From NCBI RefSeq assembly GCF_918741275.1, contig NZ_CAKKNA010000011.1, forward strand, positions 62,001 through 126,000: a DNA stretch of 64,000 nucleotides, written 5' to 3'. Numbering within the stretch: position 1 is the first letter of the stretch; every line of letters starts with the position of its first letter. Shown piece by piece: positions 15,795 through 25,207 of this stretch. This DNA comes from Bacillus sp. CECT 9360 (lineage in GTDB: Bacteria > Bacillota > Bacilli > Bacillales > DSM-1321). The notes under the pieces are model-generated. The model was not told the origin of the DNA. It ran no database searches and was given only the letters and a program-made list of their open reading frames with translations. A program made the position numbers and the translations under genes.

Positions 15795-17315
15795 ATGGAG
15801 TCAACAACATTTGTCTTGTTTGGAGCAACAGGCGATTTAGCCAAAAGAAAAATTTATCCTGCCCTTTTTAATCTGTTTTTAGATCAAAAGATGCCCGATT
15901 CATTTTCAATTATTGGTTTAGGCAGGAGAGAACTATCAGATGATACTTTTCAAAAAAATGTGGAAAATTCATTAAGAACATTTTCTAGACGTTTTATTGA
16001 AGATGAAGCTAAATTAAAGGAATTTATCGACAGCTTTCGTTATAGCCAATTAGATGTAACGAATGTGGAGGGATATAAAGACCTGCTTGAATCAATACAG
16101 AAGCGCGAAAGCGAGTTAAATATCCCTGAAAATCGATTATTCTATCTGTCCGTTGCACCGGAGTTTTTCGATGTAATCGCCTCGAATATTAAGGAAAGCG
16201 GCTTAGGGTCTACGAAGGGATGGAAACGCCTGATTATCGAAAAACCATTTGGGCATGATTTGGTTTCCGCGCAAGATTTAAATCAAAGGCTAAGCAACTC
16301 TTTTAAAGAAGATGAAATCTATCGGATCGACCATTATCTTGGAAAACCGATGGTGCAAAACCTCGAGGCTTTAGAATTCGCAAACCCTGTTCTTCAAGCC
16401 TTATGGAATAATCAGCATATTGCCAATGTACAAATCACGGCTAGTGAAACGGTGGGAGTAGAAGACAGGGCGGGTTATTATGATCAAGCCGGAGCCATGC
16501 GAGATATGTTCCAAAATCATATGCTACAGATGTTGATGATGACGGCCATGCATTTGCCAAAAACGATAAGTGCGACAGCTATCCGGAATGAGAAGAGAAG
16601 GGTCATGGAATCACTACGACCTATACAAAAAGAGGATGTAGTTTCGCAAGTGGTCCGAGGCCAATATGAGTCGGGCGAAATCAATCATACTTCAGTTGTA
16701 GGATACCGAGATGAACCCGGAGTCCATTCTTCCTCAGCCAACGATACATTTGTTGCAGCCCGCTTATGGATTGATAATGATTTTTGGAGAGGGGTGCCAT
16801 TCTATATCCGCACGGGAAAGAGAATGAAGGAAAAGTCCACACGTATTGTCATTGAATTTAAAAATCCAGTGAAGGATTTGTATGGATCTGAACAACAAAC
16901 TGAACCTAATCTTTTAATTGTGAATATCAATCCCACTGAAGGCGTAACGTTGCAATTGAATAGTAAAAACCCGCTGAAAAATGGAAAGATTGAGCCTGTT
17001 CCGATTGATTTTTCATCGGGAGCAAAAGACGTACCTGAAGCTTATGAACTCTTGATTTTTGATGCGTTACGTGGGGACTCGACATTCTTTGCTCACTGGA
17101 ATGAAGTTGAATTATCTTGGAAACTGGTTCAGCCTGTTTTAGAAGCGTTTGAGGAAAACATAGTCCCCTTATTTTCTTATCGTTCAGGTTCGATGGGTCC
17201 GGATGCTTCTGATGACCTTTTGAAAGAGGACGGGTTTTATTGGTGGGAATCTGTTGGCTCTAAGTATGAGATTATTTCGAAGGATAAATTAATTAAAACA
17301 TTAAAAATCGGATAA
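15795..17315 (+). CDS. zwf: Glucose-6-phosphate 1-dehydrogenase
   Basis: This enzyme oxidises glucose 6-phosphate with NADP+ in the first step of the oxidative pentose phosphate pathway, in the cytoplasm. The protein has 506 residues. The nucleotide-binding motif FGATGDLAKRK lies near the N-terminus, and the active-site motif RIDHYLGKP is in the middle. The start at 15795 is chosen because GGAGG lies 8 bases upstream and it gives the normal family N-terminus. The earlier in-frame ATG at 15780 lacks a ribosome binding site. The 6-phosphogluconate dehydrogenase gene follows after 28 bp, so both oxidative steps are in one operon. Confidence 0.95.
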   Translation: MESTTFVLFGATGDLAKRKIYPALFNLFLDQKMPDSFSIIGLGRRELSDDTFQKNVENSLRTFSRRFIEDEAKLKEFIDSFRYSQLDVTNVEGYKDLLESIQKRESELNIPENRLFYLSVAPEFFDVIASNIKESGLGSTKGWKRLIIEKPFGHDLVSAQDLNQRLSNSFKEDEIYRIDHYLGKPMVQNLEALEFANPVLQALWNNQHIANVQITASETVGVEDRAGYYDQAGAMRDMFQNHMLQMLMMTAMHLPKTISATAIRNEKRRVMESLRPIQKEDVVSQVVRGQYESGEINHTSVVGYRDEPGVHSSSANDTFVAARLWIDNDFWRGVPFYIRTGKRMKEKSTRIVIEFKNPVKDLYGSEQQTEPNLLIVNINPTEGVTLQLNSKNPLKNGKIEPVPIDFSSGAKDVPEAYELLIFDALRGDSTFFAHWNEVELSWKLVQPVLEAFEENIVPLFSYRSGSMGPDASDDLLKEDGFYWWESVGSKYEIISKDKLIKTLKIG

Positions 17316-17343
17316 CAACACGAAAGTTCAGGAGGCCAAAACA

Positions 17344-18240
17344 ATGCAAGTTGGATTAATCGGATTAGGAAAAATGGGGTTAAACGTAGGGAAAAATCTA
17401 ATTGACCACAACTACGAAGTAACCGCGTTTGACTTAGATGAAAATGCTGTAGAAGAAATCAGTAAATATGGTGCTATAGGAACATCCAGTTTAAAGGAAC
17501 TAACTGAAAGCTTGGAGGGGCCCAGAATTATCTGGATTATGGTTCCGCACGCAGTTGTCGATTCAGTTATTAATGAGATAACTCCTTACTTGAGCAAAGG
17601 GGATATTGTAATTGAAGCTGGAAATTCTCACTATAAGGAGTCCATTCGTCGGCACGAGCAGCTAAAGCAAGCTGGGATAAGCTTTATGGATGCTGGCACC
17701 TCTGGCGGAATGGAGGGTGCGCGTCATGGAGCTTGTTACATGATCGGTGGAGATCCGGAAGCTTGGACGATTGTTGAGCCCATATTCCGTGACACAGCGG
17801 TCGAAAAAGGATATTTATATGCTGGAAAAGCAGGCAGCGGCCATTTCTTAAAGATGGTCCACAATGGAATTGAGTACGGAATGATGGCTGCGATTGGCGA
17901 GGGATTTGAAGTATTAGAGAAAAGTGATTTTGATTTTGACTATGAAAAAGTCGCAAGAGTATGGAATAACGGTTCAGTCATTCGCTCATGGCTCATGGAC
18001 TTAACAGAACGTGCATTTTCTAAAGATGCAAACTTAGATGAAATCAAAGGAACCATGCAATCTTCAGGAGAAGGAAAGTGGACAGTGGAAACGGCTTTGG
18101 ATCTGCAGGCAGCTACTCCTGTAATCGCCATGTCTCTTTTGATGCGCTACCGTTCTTTAGAGAGCGACACTTTTACCGGTAAAGTTGTAGCTGCCCTTCG
18201 GAATGAATTTGGTGGACATGCAGTGGAAAAAAGCAACTAG
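17344..18240 (+). CDS. gnd: 6-phosphogluconate dehydrogenase (short, YqeC type)
   Basis: This enzyme converts 6-phosphogluconate to ribulose 5-phosphate and CO2. The protein has 298 residues, the length of the short YqeC/Gnd class and not the ~470-residue GndA type. The N-terminal Rossmann motif GLIGLGKMGLNV, the substrate loop GTSGGMEGARHG and the catalytic GSGHFLKMVHNGIEYG are all present. The short class often prefers NAD+. GGAGG precedes the ATG. It forms an operon with zwf, from which it is separated by 28 bp. Confidence 0.93.
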   Translation: MQVGLIGLGKMGLNVGKNLIDHNYEVTAFDLDENAVEEISKYGAIGTSSLKELTESLEGPRIIWIMVPHAVVDSVINEITPYLSKGDIVIEAGNSHYKESIRRHEQLKQAGISFMDAGTSGGMEGARHGACYMIGGDPEAWTIVEPIFRDTAVEKGYLYAGKAGSGHFLKMVHNGIEYGMMAAIGEGFEVLEKSDFDFDYEKVARVWNNGSVIRSWLMDLTERAFSKDANLDEIKGTMQSSGEGKWTVETALDLQAATPVIAMSLLMRYRSLESDTFTGKVVAALRNEFGGHAVEKSN

Positions 18241-18300
18241 GCGATAAATGTGTGAATTCGGTATTTGAATCTCATACGGAAAGTGAAAGGGAGTGAAATC

Positions 18301-18792
18301 ATGAATGTAATGGATGCAAAAATAATTAATACTCAATATGGGTTGGAGACCTATTTAGACATTGTAGAAAATATTGACGTAAAAGAACTTCATTATCCTA
18401 CAGAGATAGATCATTTTTACGAAATAATGTTAGGGGTAGAGTATTTTCTGCTAAGGGAAGAAAAATATTATGACAGTGAAAAGAATTATTTTCGCATTCG
18501 TATGAATTCTGATTTTAGTTCTATAACACTAAAAGAAACAAAAACGGAAAGCTTATTTGCTATCAAGAACGAGTTCGAGAGAATTGCTACAAAGGAACTA
18601 GTTGGAGAATGGCTGATAAAAACCACAGCTTTCAAACAAGTCATAGATGGACTGATCCTACAAAAGAAAATGGAAAATGTTCAAACAGATGAAGACATTC
18701 AAAAAGTATTAGGAACGATAAGGTTCTTGGAAAAATTACTTGAAATCAAAACAGAAGACGTATTAAGTGCTGTTGTAGAGAGGGATAACTGA
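18301..18792 (+). CDS. Hypothetical soluble protein
   Basis: This is a 163-residue acidic soluble protein beginning MNVMDAKIIN. The ATG at 18301 has AAAGGGAGTG upstream, so it is preferred over the frame start at 18265. No domain is recognised. The predicted fold is mixed, with a helical C-terminal part ending EVL-like KTEDVLSAVVE. It lies 60 bp behind gnd in the same direction and may be co-transcribed with it, but that gives no clear function. Confidence 0.65.
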   Translation: MNVMDAKIINTQYGLETYLDIVENIDVKELHYPTEIDHFYEIMLGVEYFLLREEKYYDSEKNYFRIRMNSDFSSITLKETKTESLFAIKNEFERIATKELVGEWLIKTTAFKQVIDGLILQKKMENVQTDEDIQKVLGTIRFLEKLLEIKTEDVLSAVVERDN

Positions 18793-18874
18793 GTATTCCT
18801 AATAGTAACTATCAATGTGACGAATGCTCCTGATAACGATTAGATGGTTCTTTCAGATGTTTTATAAAAAATAA

Positions 18875-18921
18875 TAAGGGAAGTTTAAACCTGAATGTGT
18901 TTTTAAGGCTTCCCTAACTTG
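18875..18921 (+). repeat. Inverted repeat before the alcohol dehydrogenase gene
   Basis: TAAGGGAAG pairs with CTTCCCTAA across a ~25-base loop that contains TTTAAAC...GTTTTTAA. There is no strong T-tract after it, so it could be a weak terminator for the preceding gene or part of the dehydrogenase leader. Confidence 0.4.
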
Positions 18922-18946
18922 TTACAGAAAAGGAGATTTTACACCT

Positions 18947-20113
18947 ATGAACCGTTTTACTATTCCAAGAGATGTATATTATGGCGAAGGATCTTTAGAA
19001 GTTTTGAAAACCCTTGAAGGGAAAAAAGCAACAATCGTTATTGGGGGTCAATCGATTAAAAAATCCGGTTATCTGGATAAAATCGAATCCTATTTACGCG
19101 AGGCCGGCATTGAAACCCAACTAATCGAAGGTGTCGAAAATGATCCTTCGATTACAACTGCTCAAAATGGTGGGAAGAAGATGGAGGAATTTCAACCGGA
19201 TTGGATTATTTCAGCCGGTGGAGGATCCCCGATTGATGCTGCTAAGTTAATGTGGATCTTTTATGAAAACCCTGAATTGCCGTTTGATAAAATCAAGGCT
19301 CCCAATACTTTGCCAACGTTACGGCAAAAAGCCCGCTTTGTTGCGATTTCCACTACAAGCGGAACGGGTACCGATGTATCTCCGTTTACAGTGATTACGG
19401 ACTATGATAAGGGAGTTAAGTACCCGGTTTTTGGTTACGAAATTACGCCTGACATAGCCATTATTGACCCTGAGCTAACCTATTCGATGCCGGCTGATAT
19501 TGTAGCTTATACAGGAATGGATGCATTAACACACGGTATTGAAGCCTATGTATCCACGATGCACAGCTCTTTTACCGATCCACTGGCCATGCAGTCAATC
19601 AAGCAAGTAGTAAACAACATTGAAAAATCCATATCAGGTGATAAAGAGGCAAGAGCCGAAATGCATTATGCCCAAGCAATTGCAGGTATGGCCTTTGGAA
19701 ACGGCTTTTTAGGAATTGTTCATAGCTTGTCCCATAAGAGCGGAGCAATCTTTAAAATTCCGCATGGAGTAGCTAATGCACTCTATCTGCCATATGTAAT
19801 TGATTATAATAAAAAGGCGGACAGTTCAAGGTATGCTGATATTGCAAGGATGCTTGGGTTAAACGGAAGTACAGATAACGAATTGATCGACTCGTTAACC
19901 GATCTTATCCGCCGTTTAAACAAATCGCTGAATCTGCCATTAACACTGAAGGAATTTGGTGTTGAAGAAGGAGAATTTGAAAAACATCTGGACAAGATGG
20001 CAGCAGGAGCTATTGAGGACGCTTGTACTCCATCGAATCCAAGAGAAGTATCCGTGGAAGATATGAAAAAAATATATGTCGCTGCATTTAAAGGCGAAAA
20101 AATAGAATTTTAA
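18947..20113 (+). CDS. Iron-containing alcohol dehydrogenase
   Basis: This is a 388-residue group III (Fe-type) alcohol dehydrogenase that interconverts alcohols and aldehydes with NAD(P)H. The dinucleotide-binding motif GGGSPIDAAK lies near residues 90-100. Metal ligands are in DALTHGIEAY and HSLSHKSGAIF...HG. It is closest in appearance to butanol/1,3-propanediol-type enzymes and not clearly to Bacillus methanol dehydrogenase. A strong AAAGGAG precedes the ATG, and a terminator follows. The HxlR regulator and zwf/gnd nearby suggest an aldehyde-handling context, but this is only inference. Confidence 0.9.
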   Translation: MNRFTIPRDVYYGEGSLEVLKTLEGKKATIVIGGQSIKKSGYLDKIESYLREAGIETQLIEGVENDPSITTAQNGGKKMEEFQPDWIISAGGGSPIDAAKLMWIFYENPELPFDKIKAPNTLPTLRQKARFVAISTTSGTGTDVSPFTVITDYDKGVKYPVFGYEITPDIAIIDPELTYSMPADIVAYTGMDALTHGIEAYVSTMHSSFTDPLAMQSIKQVVNNIEKSISGDKEARAEMHYAQAIAGMAFGNGFLGIVHSLSHKSGAIFKIPHGVANALYLPYVIDYNKKADSSRYADIARMLGLNGSTDNELIDSLTDLIRRLNKSLNLPLTLKEFGVEEGEFEKHLDKMAAGAIEDACTPSNPREVSVEDMKKIYVAAFKGEKIEF

Positions 20114-20126
20114 AGAAAAGACATCA

Positions 20127-20160
20127 AAGAGTCTGGTACACATTGTATCAGACTCTTTTT
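20127..20160 (+). terminator. Intrinsic terminator of the alcohol dehydrogenase gene
   Basis: AAGAGTCTG (20127-20135) pairs with CAGACTCTT (20149-20157), with a T-tract to 20160. Confidence 0.85.
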
Positions 20161-20186
20161 CTTAAAATTGCAAATAAGTAATAAAA

Positions 20187-20215
20187 AACACTTTGACTAT
20201 TGGAATCAAAGTGTT
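20187..20215 (-). terminator. Intrinsic terminator of the minus-strand exported protein gene
   Basis: AACACTTTGA pairs with TCAAAGTGTT. On the minus strand the stem is followed by TTTTTTAT. Confidence 0.85.
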
Positions 20216-20226
20216 CTTGAGAAAAT

Positions 20227-21174
20227 TTACTTTTTATTGACTCTTGTTTCATACACGAGCATAGAGGATTGATCATCATCCGGTACAGCGTATAATTTTA
20301 TTCCCTGCTTTGTATTTTCAAGATATACCGGATTACGTGTAACCACATGTCCTTTAGGAGAAAACAGAGTAATTGGCAGTTCGTGAACCATATCCATTGT
20401 TTTCATATCCAGTAAGGCTAGACCGCCCAATTCATATTTAGAAGTGGCAGCTCCTTGCTGTGGCAATTCAGTAATGCCGCTGCATATCAATTGGTCTTCC
20501 CCTGCATTCTCGCAGTCTTGATAATCTACAAAATGGCTAGGGTTAATTGATTTATTGAGCACTTTCCCTTTTTCATTGAATTCATAAAAAGTTCGCGAAC
20601 CCCAGCTTACAGCCTTTAAATTTCCGTGTTTTCCATCACGCAGAATTCCACCAATATGGTCATTCGTGCGGAACGCTTCTTGAGAATTCATCGTTTCTGG
20701 ATTTATTTTATAAATAATAGACTTGCTGTTCGGGCGATATTCAGCAACAGAAACCCAGACTGATTTCCCATCAAATGCAATGCCTCCAGGGTGGTACATA
20801 TCTCCTTCACCAAGCTTTATATCCTTTAAGAGCTTGCCTTGTGTGTTAAAAACAAATAGGTGGCCGATTCCTTTGCCAGGTGAGCGGTCATACCCATCAC
20901 GGGGCTGATCATACTTTACTGGTTTTTCGATGATTTCTACAGATGACATGTAGTAAAGGTCTCCAATTTTCGTCATTCCTTGCGGATGGAAGGTGTTAAA
21001 CTGCAAATCAATTTTTTCTTTCTGTTCCCAAACGCTATCGCGAGAAAGTTGTAGGAATTTTTCTGTCAGTTGTTTGCCATCCTTACCGTATTGAAGTGTA
21101 TCAGGATAGGCGAATGCCGTTGTTAGAGATCCAATAGTTAAAGCAGCTGCAAGTGCAAAAATTACTTTCTTCAT
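20227..21174 (-). CDS. Secreted beta-propeller-like protein (DUF6454 type)
   Basis: This is a 315-residue secreted protein. The ATG at 21174 has GGAGG nine bases upstream and gives a normal Sec signal peptide, MKKVIFALAAALTIGSLTTAFA, cleaved after AFA. The mature part has repeated strand-turn blocks such as HPQGMTKIGDLYYMSS and HPGGIAFDGKSVWVSV, typical of propeller repeats. I recognise it as similar to DUF6454 proteins, which are thought to be extracellular but whose role is unknown. A cysteine pair, DCENAGEDQLICSG, may form a disulphide. It is a single-gene unit. Confidence 0.75.
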   Translation of the reverse strand: MKKVIFALAAALTIGSLTTAFAYPDTLQYGKDGKQLTEKFLQLSRDSVWEQKEKIDLQFNTFHPQGMTKIGDLYYMSSVEIIEKPVKYDQPRDGYDRSPGKGIGHLFVFNTQGKLLKDIKLGEGDMYHPGGIAFDGKSVWVSVAEYRPNSKSIIYKINPETMNSQEAFRTNDHIGGILRDGKHGNLKAVSWGSRTFYEFNEKGKVLNKSINPSHFVDYQDCENAGEDQLICSGITELPQQGAATSKYELGGLALLDMKTMDMVHELPITLFSPKGHVVTRNPVYLENTKQGIKLYAVPDDDQSSMLVYETRVNKK

Positions 21175-21588
21175 TAATAAAACCTCCATGTTGACATATT
21201 TCTTACCTAGATTACTATAGAAATATTAAGTGGAAGTAATAGGAGCTCCGCATGTTTGTAAAAAATAGTTTACAAGCAAAAGACACGCGCTTAGCCGATT
21301 ATATTAGTATGATTTTTTACTGTTTGCATAGCATTAAATACAATAGCAAATCTTCTATCTAAAAATAAAAAAAGAGGATCATAACGAATATATCCAGACT
21401 TGCCTTTAAATGTTTATTTGTTGCTGTGTCTTCAAAATGAAAATGATCTACATTTTTAATTCTTTTTGAACGGATCAGGTTAGCGAAGAAAAGGTATAAT
21501 CTAATTGAAGTGAATAAACGGAGAATCTGAGGTAAAAAGCAGTGTATCAATTCGAACACGAGTTACAAAGGGAAAAAAAGTATATAAG
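21175..21588. other. Gene-free stretch
   Basis: No supported gene. A 66-codon minus-strand frame (21359-21559) lacks a ribosome binding site. AT-rich, with no clear repeat. Confidence 0.5.
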
Positions 21589-21816
21589 GTGTATGTAATT
21601 TTATTTATTGTGTCTGCATTGTTTAATGTCATTTCATTCTTTGTGGATGGTAGTATCCTTCATGGAGTAGTCACTCTCTTATTTTCTACCATTGTCCTTC
21701 ACTATGGTTTACGAAAGAAACTCTGGGCGGAATTATTCATTAAATTTACGGTTTGGTTACATATCTTAGTGTTGGTTTTAATTCTTACGATAACCATTCT
21801 AAAAGTGACAAAGTAA
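21589..21816 (+). CDS. Small membrane protein
   Basis: This is a 75-residue protein with two long hydrophobic stretches (about residues 2-18 and 45-72) and a basic RKK turn between them. The start is a GTG at 21589 in a weak context, so the true start may differ. It lies upstream of the signal peptidase gene and facing the same way. No family is recognised. Confidence 0.5.
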   Translation: MYVILFIVSALFNVISFFVDGSILHGVVTLLFSTIVLHYGLRKKLWAELFIKFTVWLHILVLVLILTITILKVTK

Positions 21817-21915
21817 GTGCCTTCTTCAATCAACGGGTGGGTCAGTTAAATAATAGAGTTGCTTCGTTAGCTTGATATCTCATCAAATAAAAATTAGTAA
21901 ATGGGAGGAATATCT

Positions 21916-22443
21916 GTGCGTGATCACACTAAAAAGGAGCTGTACTCCTGGATAAAATCAATTGTATTTGCTTTAGTGGTAGCCTTTATTTGCCGCCAGT
22001 TCTTATTTTCGCCGATAACGGTTAAGGGAGAATCCATGGAGCCAACATTTGAAAACAATGATAGAATCATCGTCTCGAAGGTTAGCAAGATTGAGCATTT
22101 TGATATGATCGTATTTCATTCGCCCATTTCAAAAGACGATTATATCAAACGGGTTATAGGCCTGCCGGGCGATACTATAGAAATGAAGAATGATGTTCTT
22201 TATATCAACGGGAAAGCTTTCGAAGAACAATATTTGAATGAAAACAAAGGTGAAATTCCATTAGAGACTACTTTGACTGAGGATTTTAAAGTCACGGTTC
22301 CAGAAGGTTCTTTGTTTGTGCTGGGGGATAACCGGCCGAGCAGCATGGACAGCAGAATCATCGGTTCAATTTCTGATGACGCGGTGGTCGGCGAAGTGAA
22401 ATTTAGATTCTATCCGTTTAAAGAGGTTGGAACACCTGAATAA
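21916..22443 (+). CDS. lepB: Type I signal peptidase
   Basis: This membrane protease removes Sec signal peptides from exported proteins. The protein has 175 residues, the normal length for Bacillus SipS/SipT types. A single N-terminal membrane helix (about residues 11-30) is followed by the catalytic serine motif GESMEPTF and the catalytic lysine motif YIKRVIGLPGD. The GDNRPSSMDSR box is also present. The GTG start at 21916 has AATGGGAGG upstream, and ATG at 21901 overlaps that site. It stands alone. Bacilli usually carry several paralogues. Confidence 0.93.
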   Translation: MRDHTKKELYSWIKSIVFALVVAFICRQFLFSPITVKGESMEPTFENNDRIIVSKVSKIEHFDMIVFHSPISKDDYIKRVIGLPGDTIEMKNDVLYINGKAFEEQYLNENKGEIPLETTLTEDFKVTVPEGSLFVLGDNRPSSMDSRIIGSISDDAVVGEVKFRFYPFKEVGTPE

Positions 22444-22503
22444 TCGTTGTGAGTTTTTTACTGAAGCTGCACGACTGAATATGTATTGTTAAGGAGCAAT
22501 GAG

Positions 22504-22926
22504 ATGATGAACTATAAAGTTGTTGAGGAATTGAATGATAAACAATTAGATGATTTAAATAGGTTATTTAAAAACGAGTGGTGGACAACAACGCGACAAC
22601 CTTCGGAAATCAAAAGAATGGTAGACAATAGTAGCCTAGTAATTGGGTTGATTGATGACGAAACAGAAGAATTAATTGGATTTGCTAGGGTGATTACAGA
22701 TACTATATATCGAGCGTTTATATTCGATGTTATAGCCAATGAGAATTATAGAAATAACGGGATAGGTACAGCATTGATGGACAGTATTTTGAAACATCCT
22801 CTTGTACGAGATATAGATAGGGTGGAATTATATTGTCCCGACAGATTAGTCCCATACTATGAGAGATTCGGCTTTTCAACAAATGTAAATGGTAGTAACT
22901 TAATGAGGTATAATAAAGCAAAATAA
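22504..22926 (+). CDS. GNAT-family N-acetyltransferase
   Basis: This is a 140-residue acetyl-CoA-dependent transferase. Motif A (VIANENYRNNGIGTALMDSIL) with the acetyl-CoA binding loop R/Q-x-x-G-x-G/A is clear at about residues 78-98, and the C-terminal YERFGF motif is present. The ATG at 22504 has AAGGAG 7 bases upstream. The substrate cannot be inferred. It is followed by a second, unrelated-looking GNAT gene. Confidence 0.88.
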   Translation: MMNYKVVEELNDKQLDDLNRLFKNEWWTTTRQPSEIKRMVDNSSLVIGLIDDETEELIGFARVITDTIYRAFIFDVIANENYRNNGIGTALMDSILKHPLVRDIDRVELYCPDRLVPYYERFGFSTNVNGSNLMRYNKAK

Positions 22927-22981
22927 TTCACTCAGGGTGCGTAAGTTGAAGAAGAAATAAGCACTTTTTAGGAGTAACTAT

Positions 22982-23767
22982 ATGATAAGTTTACAAGATG
23001 TTTTAATGCTTGATTTTGCATACCTTGAAACCTTTACAAAGCGAATTGAAACCACGTGGGGTTCAATATTTTGTAATGAAAGCCAACCAAATTATTATGA
23101 CGCAAATCACGCACATATAAGTGAAACATGTGATCATCCACAGTTAGTAATAGATGATGTAATCAGCTATTATCAATCCAGAAATATCATACCAAGATTC
23201 TATATCTATAACTTAGAAATCCAACAAAATCTAATTTCAGAATTGAAATCAAAGAATTTTAGATATGAAGAATTAATTAGTCCTGTTCAATTATGGAATA
23301 ACAGAGTGATTGAAATCATTAATAACAACAGAATTGCTATTGAAAAAGTAACAGAAGAAAATTACCAAGAAGCTTTAGACATAGAGAGTAGCATTAAAGA
23401 GTTTGGAGGAAAGGAAACGATTGAGAAGGTTTATGAAGAGCAATTCAATCATCACTCTTTCACACATTATCTTCTTCGGTACGATGGAATAGCCTGTTCC
23501 ACCGCATGTATTTTTGAAGATGGGATACAAGCTCGGATGGAAAGTGTAGCTACATTGAAAGAGTTCAGAGGTAAAGGCTTAATAGGTGAAGTTATTCAGT
23601 TTATACAAAGGGAAGTAATGAATCGTGGAATAATTAAACTATGGGTTTTCCCCATTAACGAATCAGTAGAAAAAGTATATCAAAAGTATGGATTTCAAAC
23701 AGTCGGTAAATTGAAAAATGGACATGCATTTTTAGGTGGGAAAAGTATTAAAGAAATCCGAGGATAA
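22982..23767 (+). CDS. GNAT-family N-acetyltransferase with long N-terminal domain
   Basis: This is a 261-residue protein. The C-terminal half (from about residue 115) is a GNAT domain with VATLKEFRGKGLIGEVI as the acetyl-CoA loop and YQKYGF near the end. The first ~110 residues form a degenerate partner domain, which is common in two-lobe GNATs such as those found near other small-molecule resistance genes. GGAG precedes the ATG. A 55-bp gap separates it from the previous GNAT gene, so co-transcription is possible. The substrate is unknown. Confidence 0.82.
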   Translation: MISLQDVLMLDFAYLETFTKRIETTWGSIFCNESQPNYYDANHAHISETCDHPQLVIDDVISYYQSRNIIPRFYIYNLEIQQNLISELKSKNFRYEELISPVQLWNNRVIEIINNNRIAIEKVTEENYQEALDIESSIKEFGGKETIEKVYEEQFNHHSFTHYLLRYDGIACSTACIFEDGIQARMESVATLKEFRGKGLIGEVIQFIQREVMNRGIIKLWVFPINESVEKVYQKYGFQTVGKLKNGHAFLGGKSIKEIRG

Positions 23768-23875
23768 GAGAATGTACCTTCAATTCTCAGATGCTTCTTA
23801 TAGATCTACCGGGAATTTGTGGATTAAGCACAATAATTGAAATACATACAAGAGATAAATAAGGAGGGGAGTTTA

Positions 23876-24475
23876 ATGGAAAATTCATTGTTAATGAGAA
23901 CAGAGGCATCTTATGCATTGAATTTTTTAGTATATATCCAAAATATATTCCTTAATCAAAATGATCGTAAAGAAGAGTGCAGATTTCCCTATCTTCCATC
24001 TAAAATAGCATTTGTGGAAGATTTTGAATCACGTTTTAAAGAATTATGGGATGACGTCTCTCAAAGAATTTCTCAACATCGTATGAATGATATAAAAGTT
24101 TTTAATGATGAAAAAGATTTATTTTATCGAAGCTTGTTCGTGGATAGCGTCGATAGTCCACAGGGATATGGTGAAATTTATCAATCGTTTAAAGTATGGT
24201 GGGATAGCTTTGCTGGGCGTTTTTCAGTGGAACGTTCGATTGACGAAAGAGGTCAAAAACTATATTCAGAATTGGCAAATTCACTAATGCTAAAGGGTAT
24301 TGCACCTCAAAAAGTATTAAATATCAGCTTAATTTATGATGAATGTTCCTTAGGTGATTTGGAGGTATCTTCTTATTTTACTGTCGTTCCTATTAGGTAT
24401 TTTTTTGTGAAATGCAACGCATTATTAGCCAAATTACAAGAGAATATTCTTACAACTAACGGTGAATCCAGCTAA
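23876..24475 (+). CDS. Hypothetical soluble protein
   Basis: This is a 199-residue protein beginning MENSLLMRTE. AAGGAGGGG seven bases before the ATG at 23876 fixes the start. The sequence is rich in aromatic residues and looks mostly helical. It has no signal peptide, membrane segment or domain that I recognise. It follows the two GNAT genes but is separated from them by ~110 bp. No function is assigned. Confidence 0.7.
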   Translation: MENSLLMRTEASYALNFLVYIQNIFLNQNDRKEECRFPYLPSKIAFVEDFESRFKELWDDVSQRISQHRMNDIKVFNDEKDLFYRSLFVDSVDSPQGYGEIYQSFKVWWDSFAGRFSVERSIDERGQKLYSELANSLMLKGIAPQKVLNISLIYDECSLGDLEVSSYFTVVPIRYFFVKCNALLAKLQENILTTNGESS

Positions 24476-24543
24476 ATGATTGAACCGAAAAAACCACCCA
24501 TTCCCTCAAGAATAGATGGCTGAATATTATCCATTCGTTATAT

Positions 24544-25035
24544 TTATTCAGGTTGGCAACATAGGTTTCCTTCGCCTTTTTCAAGGACGGACTTTAAGCT
24601 GTCGAGAACACCCGACCACGCCATTTGATGCCATTTAAATGCATCTGACCAATTTTCATCGCTCTTAAATCCTGTATGCTCCACAATAACTTTGGTCGTT
24701 TCATGATCAACTTCTTCAAAACTAACTTTAACAATCGTTAATTCATTGTCCATGTTCATAATATCAGCAAACTGATCAGGGCCTTTCCAGGTGAATTGCA
24801 GCTCTTTTTCATCGACAAGTTTGGTGATTTTACACCCTTTCGTATTCATTCCTGTCGTGTTGCCTGGTTCGAAATACAGTTCAAATGGGCCTCCTTCTTT
24901 TGGTTCTACAACCGCTTCAGGGGCAAACCACTCAGAAACTCGGTCTGAAATCGTCCAAGCATACCAAACCAAATCTAGTGGTACTTTCATTGTTTCTGTT
25001 TGTGTTAGCACTTTTTCTTTAGAAGTAGTATTCAA
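24544..25035 (-). CDS. SRPBCC (AHSA1-like) domain protein
   Basis: This is a 163-residue protein of the START/SRPBCC fold with a hydrophobic ligand pocket. Family markers are the opening VPLDLVWYAWTISDRVSEWFAP, the EGGPFELYF strand, FTWKGP, and the final helix HQMAWSGVLDSLKSVLEKG. The TTG start at 25035 follows AGGAGGAG with correct spacing. AHSA1-like proteins in Bacillus often pair with ArsR regulators, but this one stands alone. The ligand is unknown. Confidence 0.85.
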   Translation of the reverse strand: MNTTSKEKVLTQTETMKVPLDLVWYAWTISDRVSEWFAPEAVVEPKEGGPFELYFEPGNTTGMNTKGCKITKLVDEKELQFTWKGPDQFADIMNMDNELTIVKVSFEEVDHETTKVIVEHTGFKSDENWSDAFKWHQMAWSGVLDSLKSVLEKGEGNLCCQPE

Positions 25036-25207
25036 AATAATCTCCTCCTAGAAATATTTTACATATAAATGTTATCATTTAAATAGAGATAGTGTAAAGA
25101 ATATTCAGATTGGTTTATAAAATCACTTTGTGTACCGGTAAAATACGAACGAATCTCCTTTTTTAATAATCTAATTAAATATGTATCTGATAATGAGAGG
25201 TAATTAC

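Noticed and set aside
18875..18921. Riboswitch before the alcohol dehydrogenase
   Set aside because: Only one simple inverted repeat is visible, and no conserved riboswitch core that I know is present.
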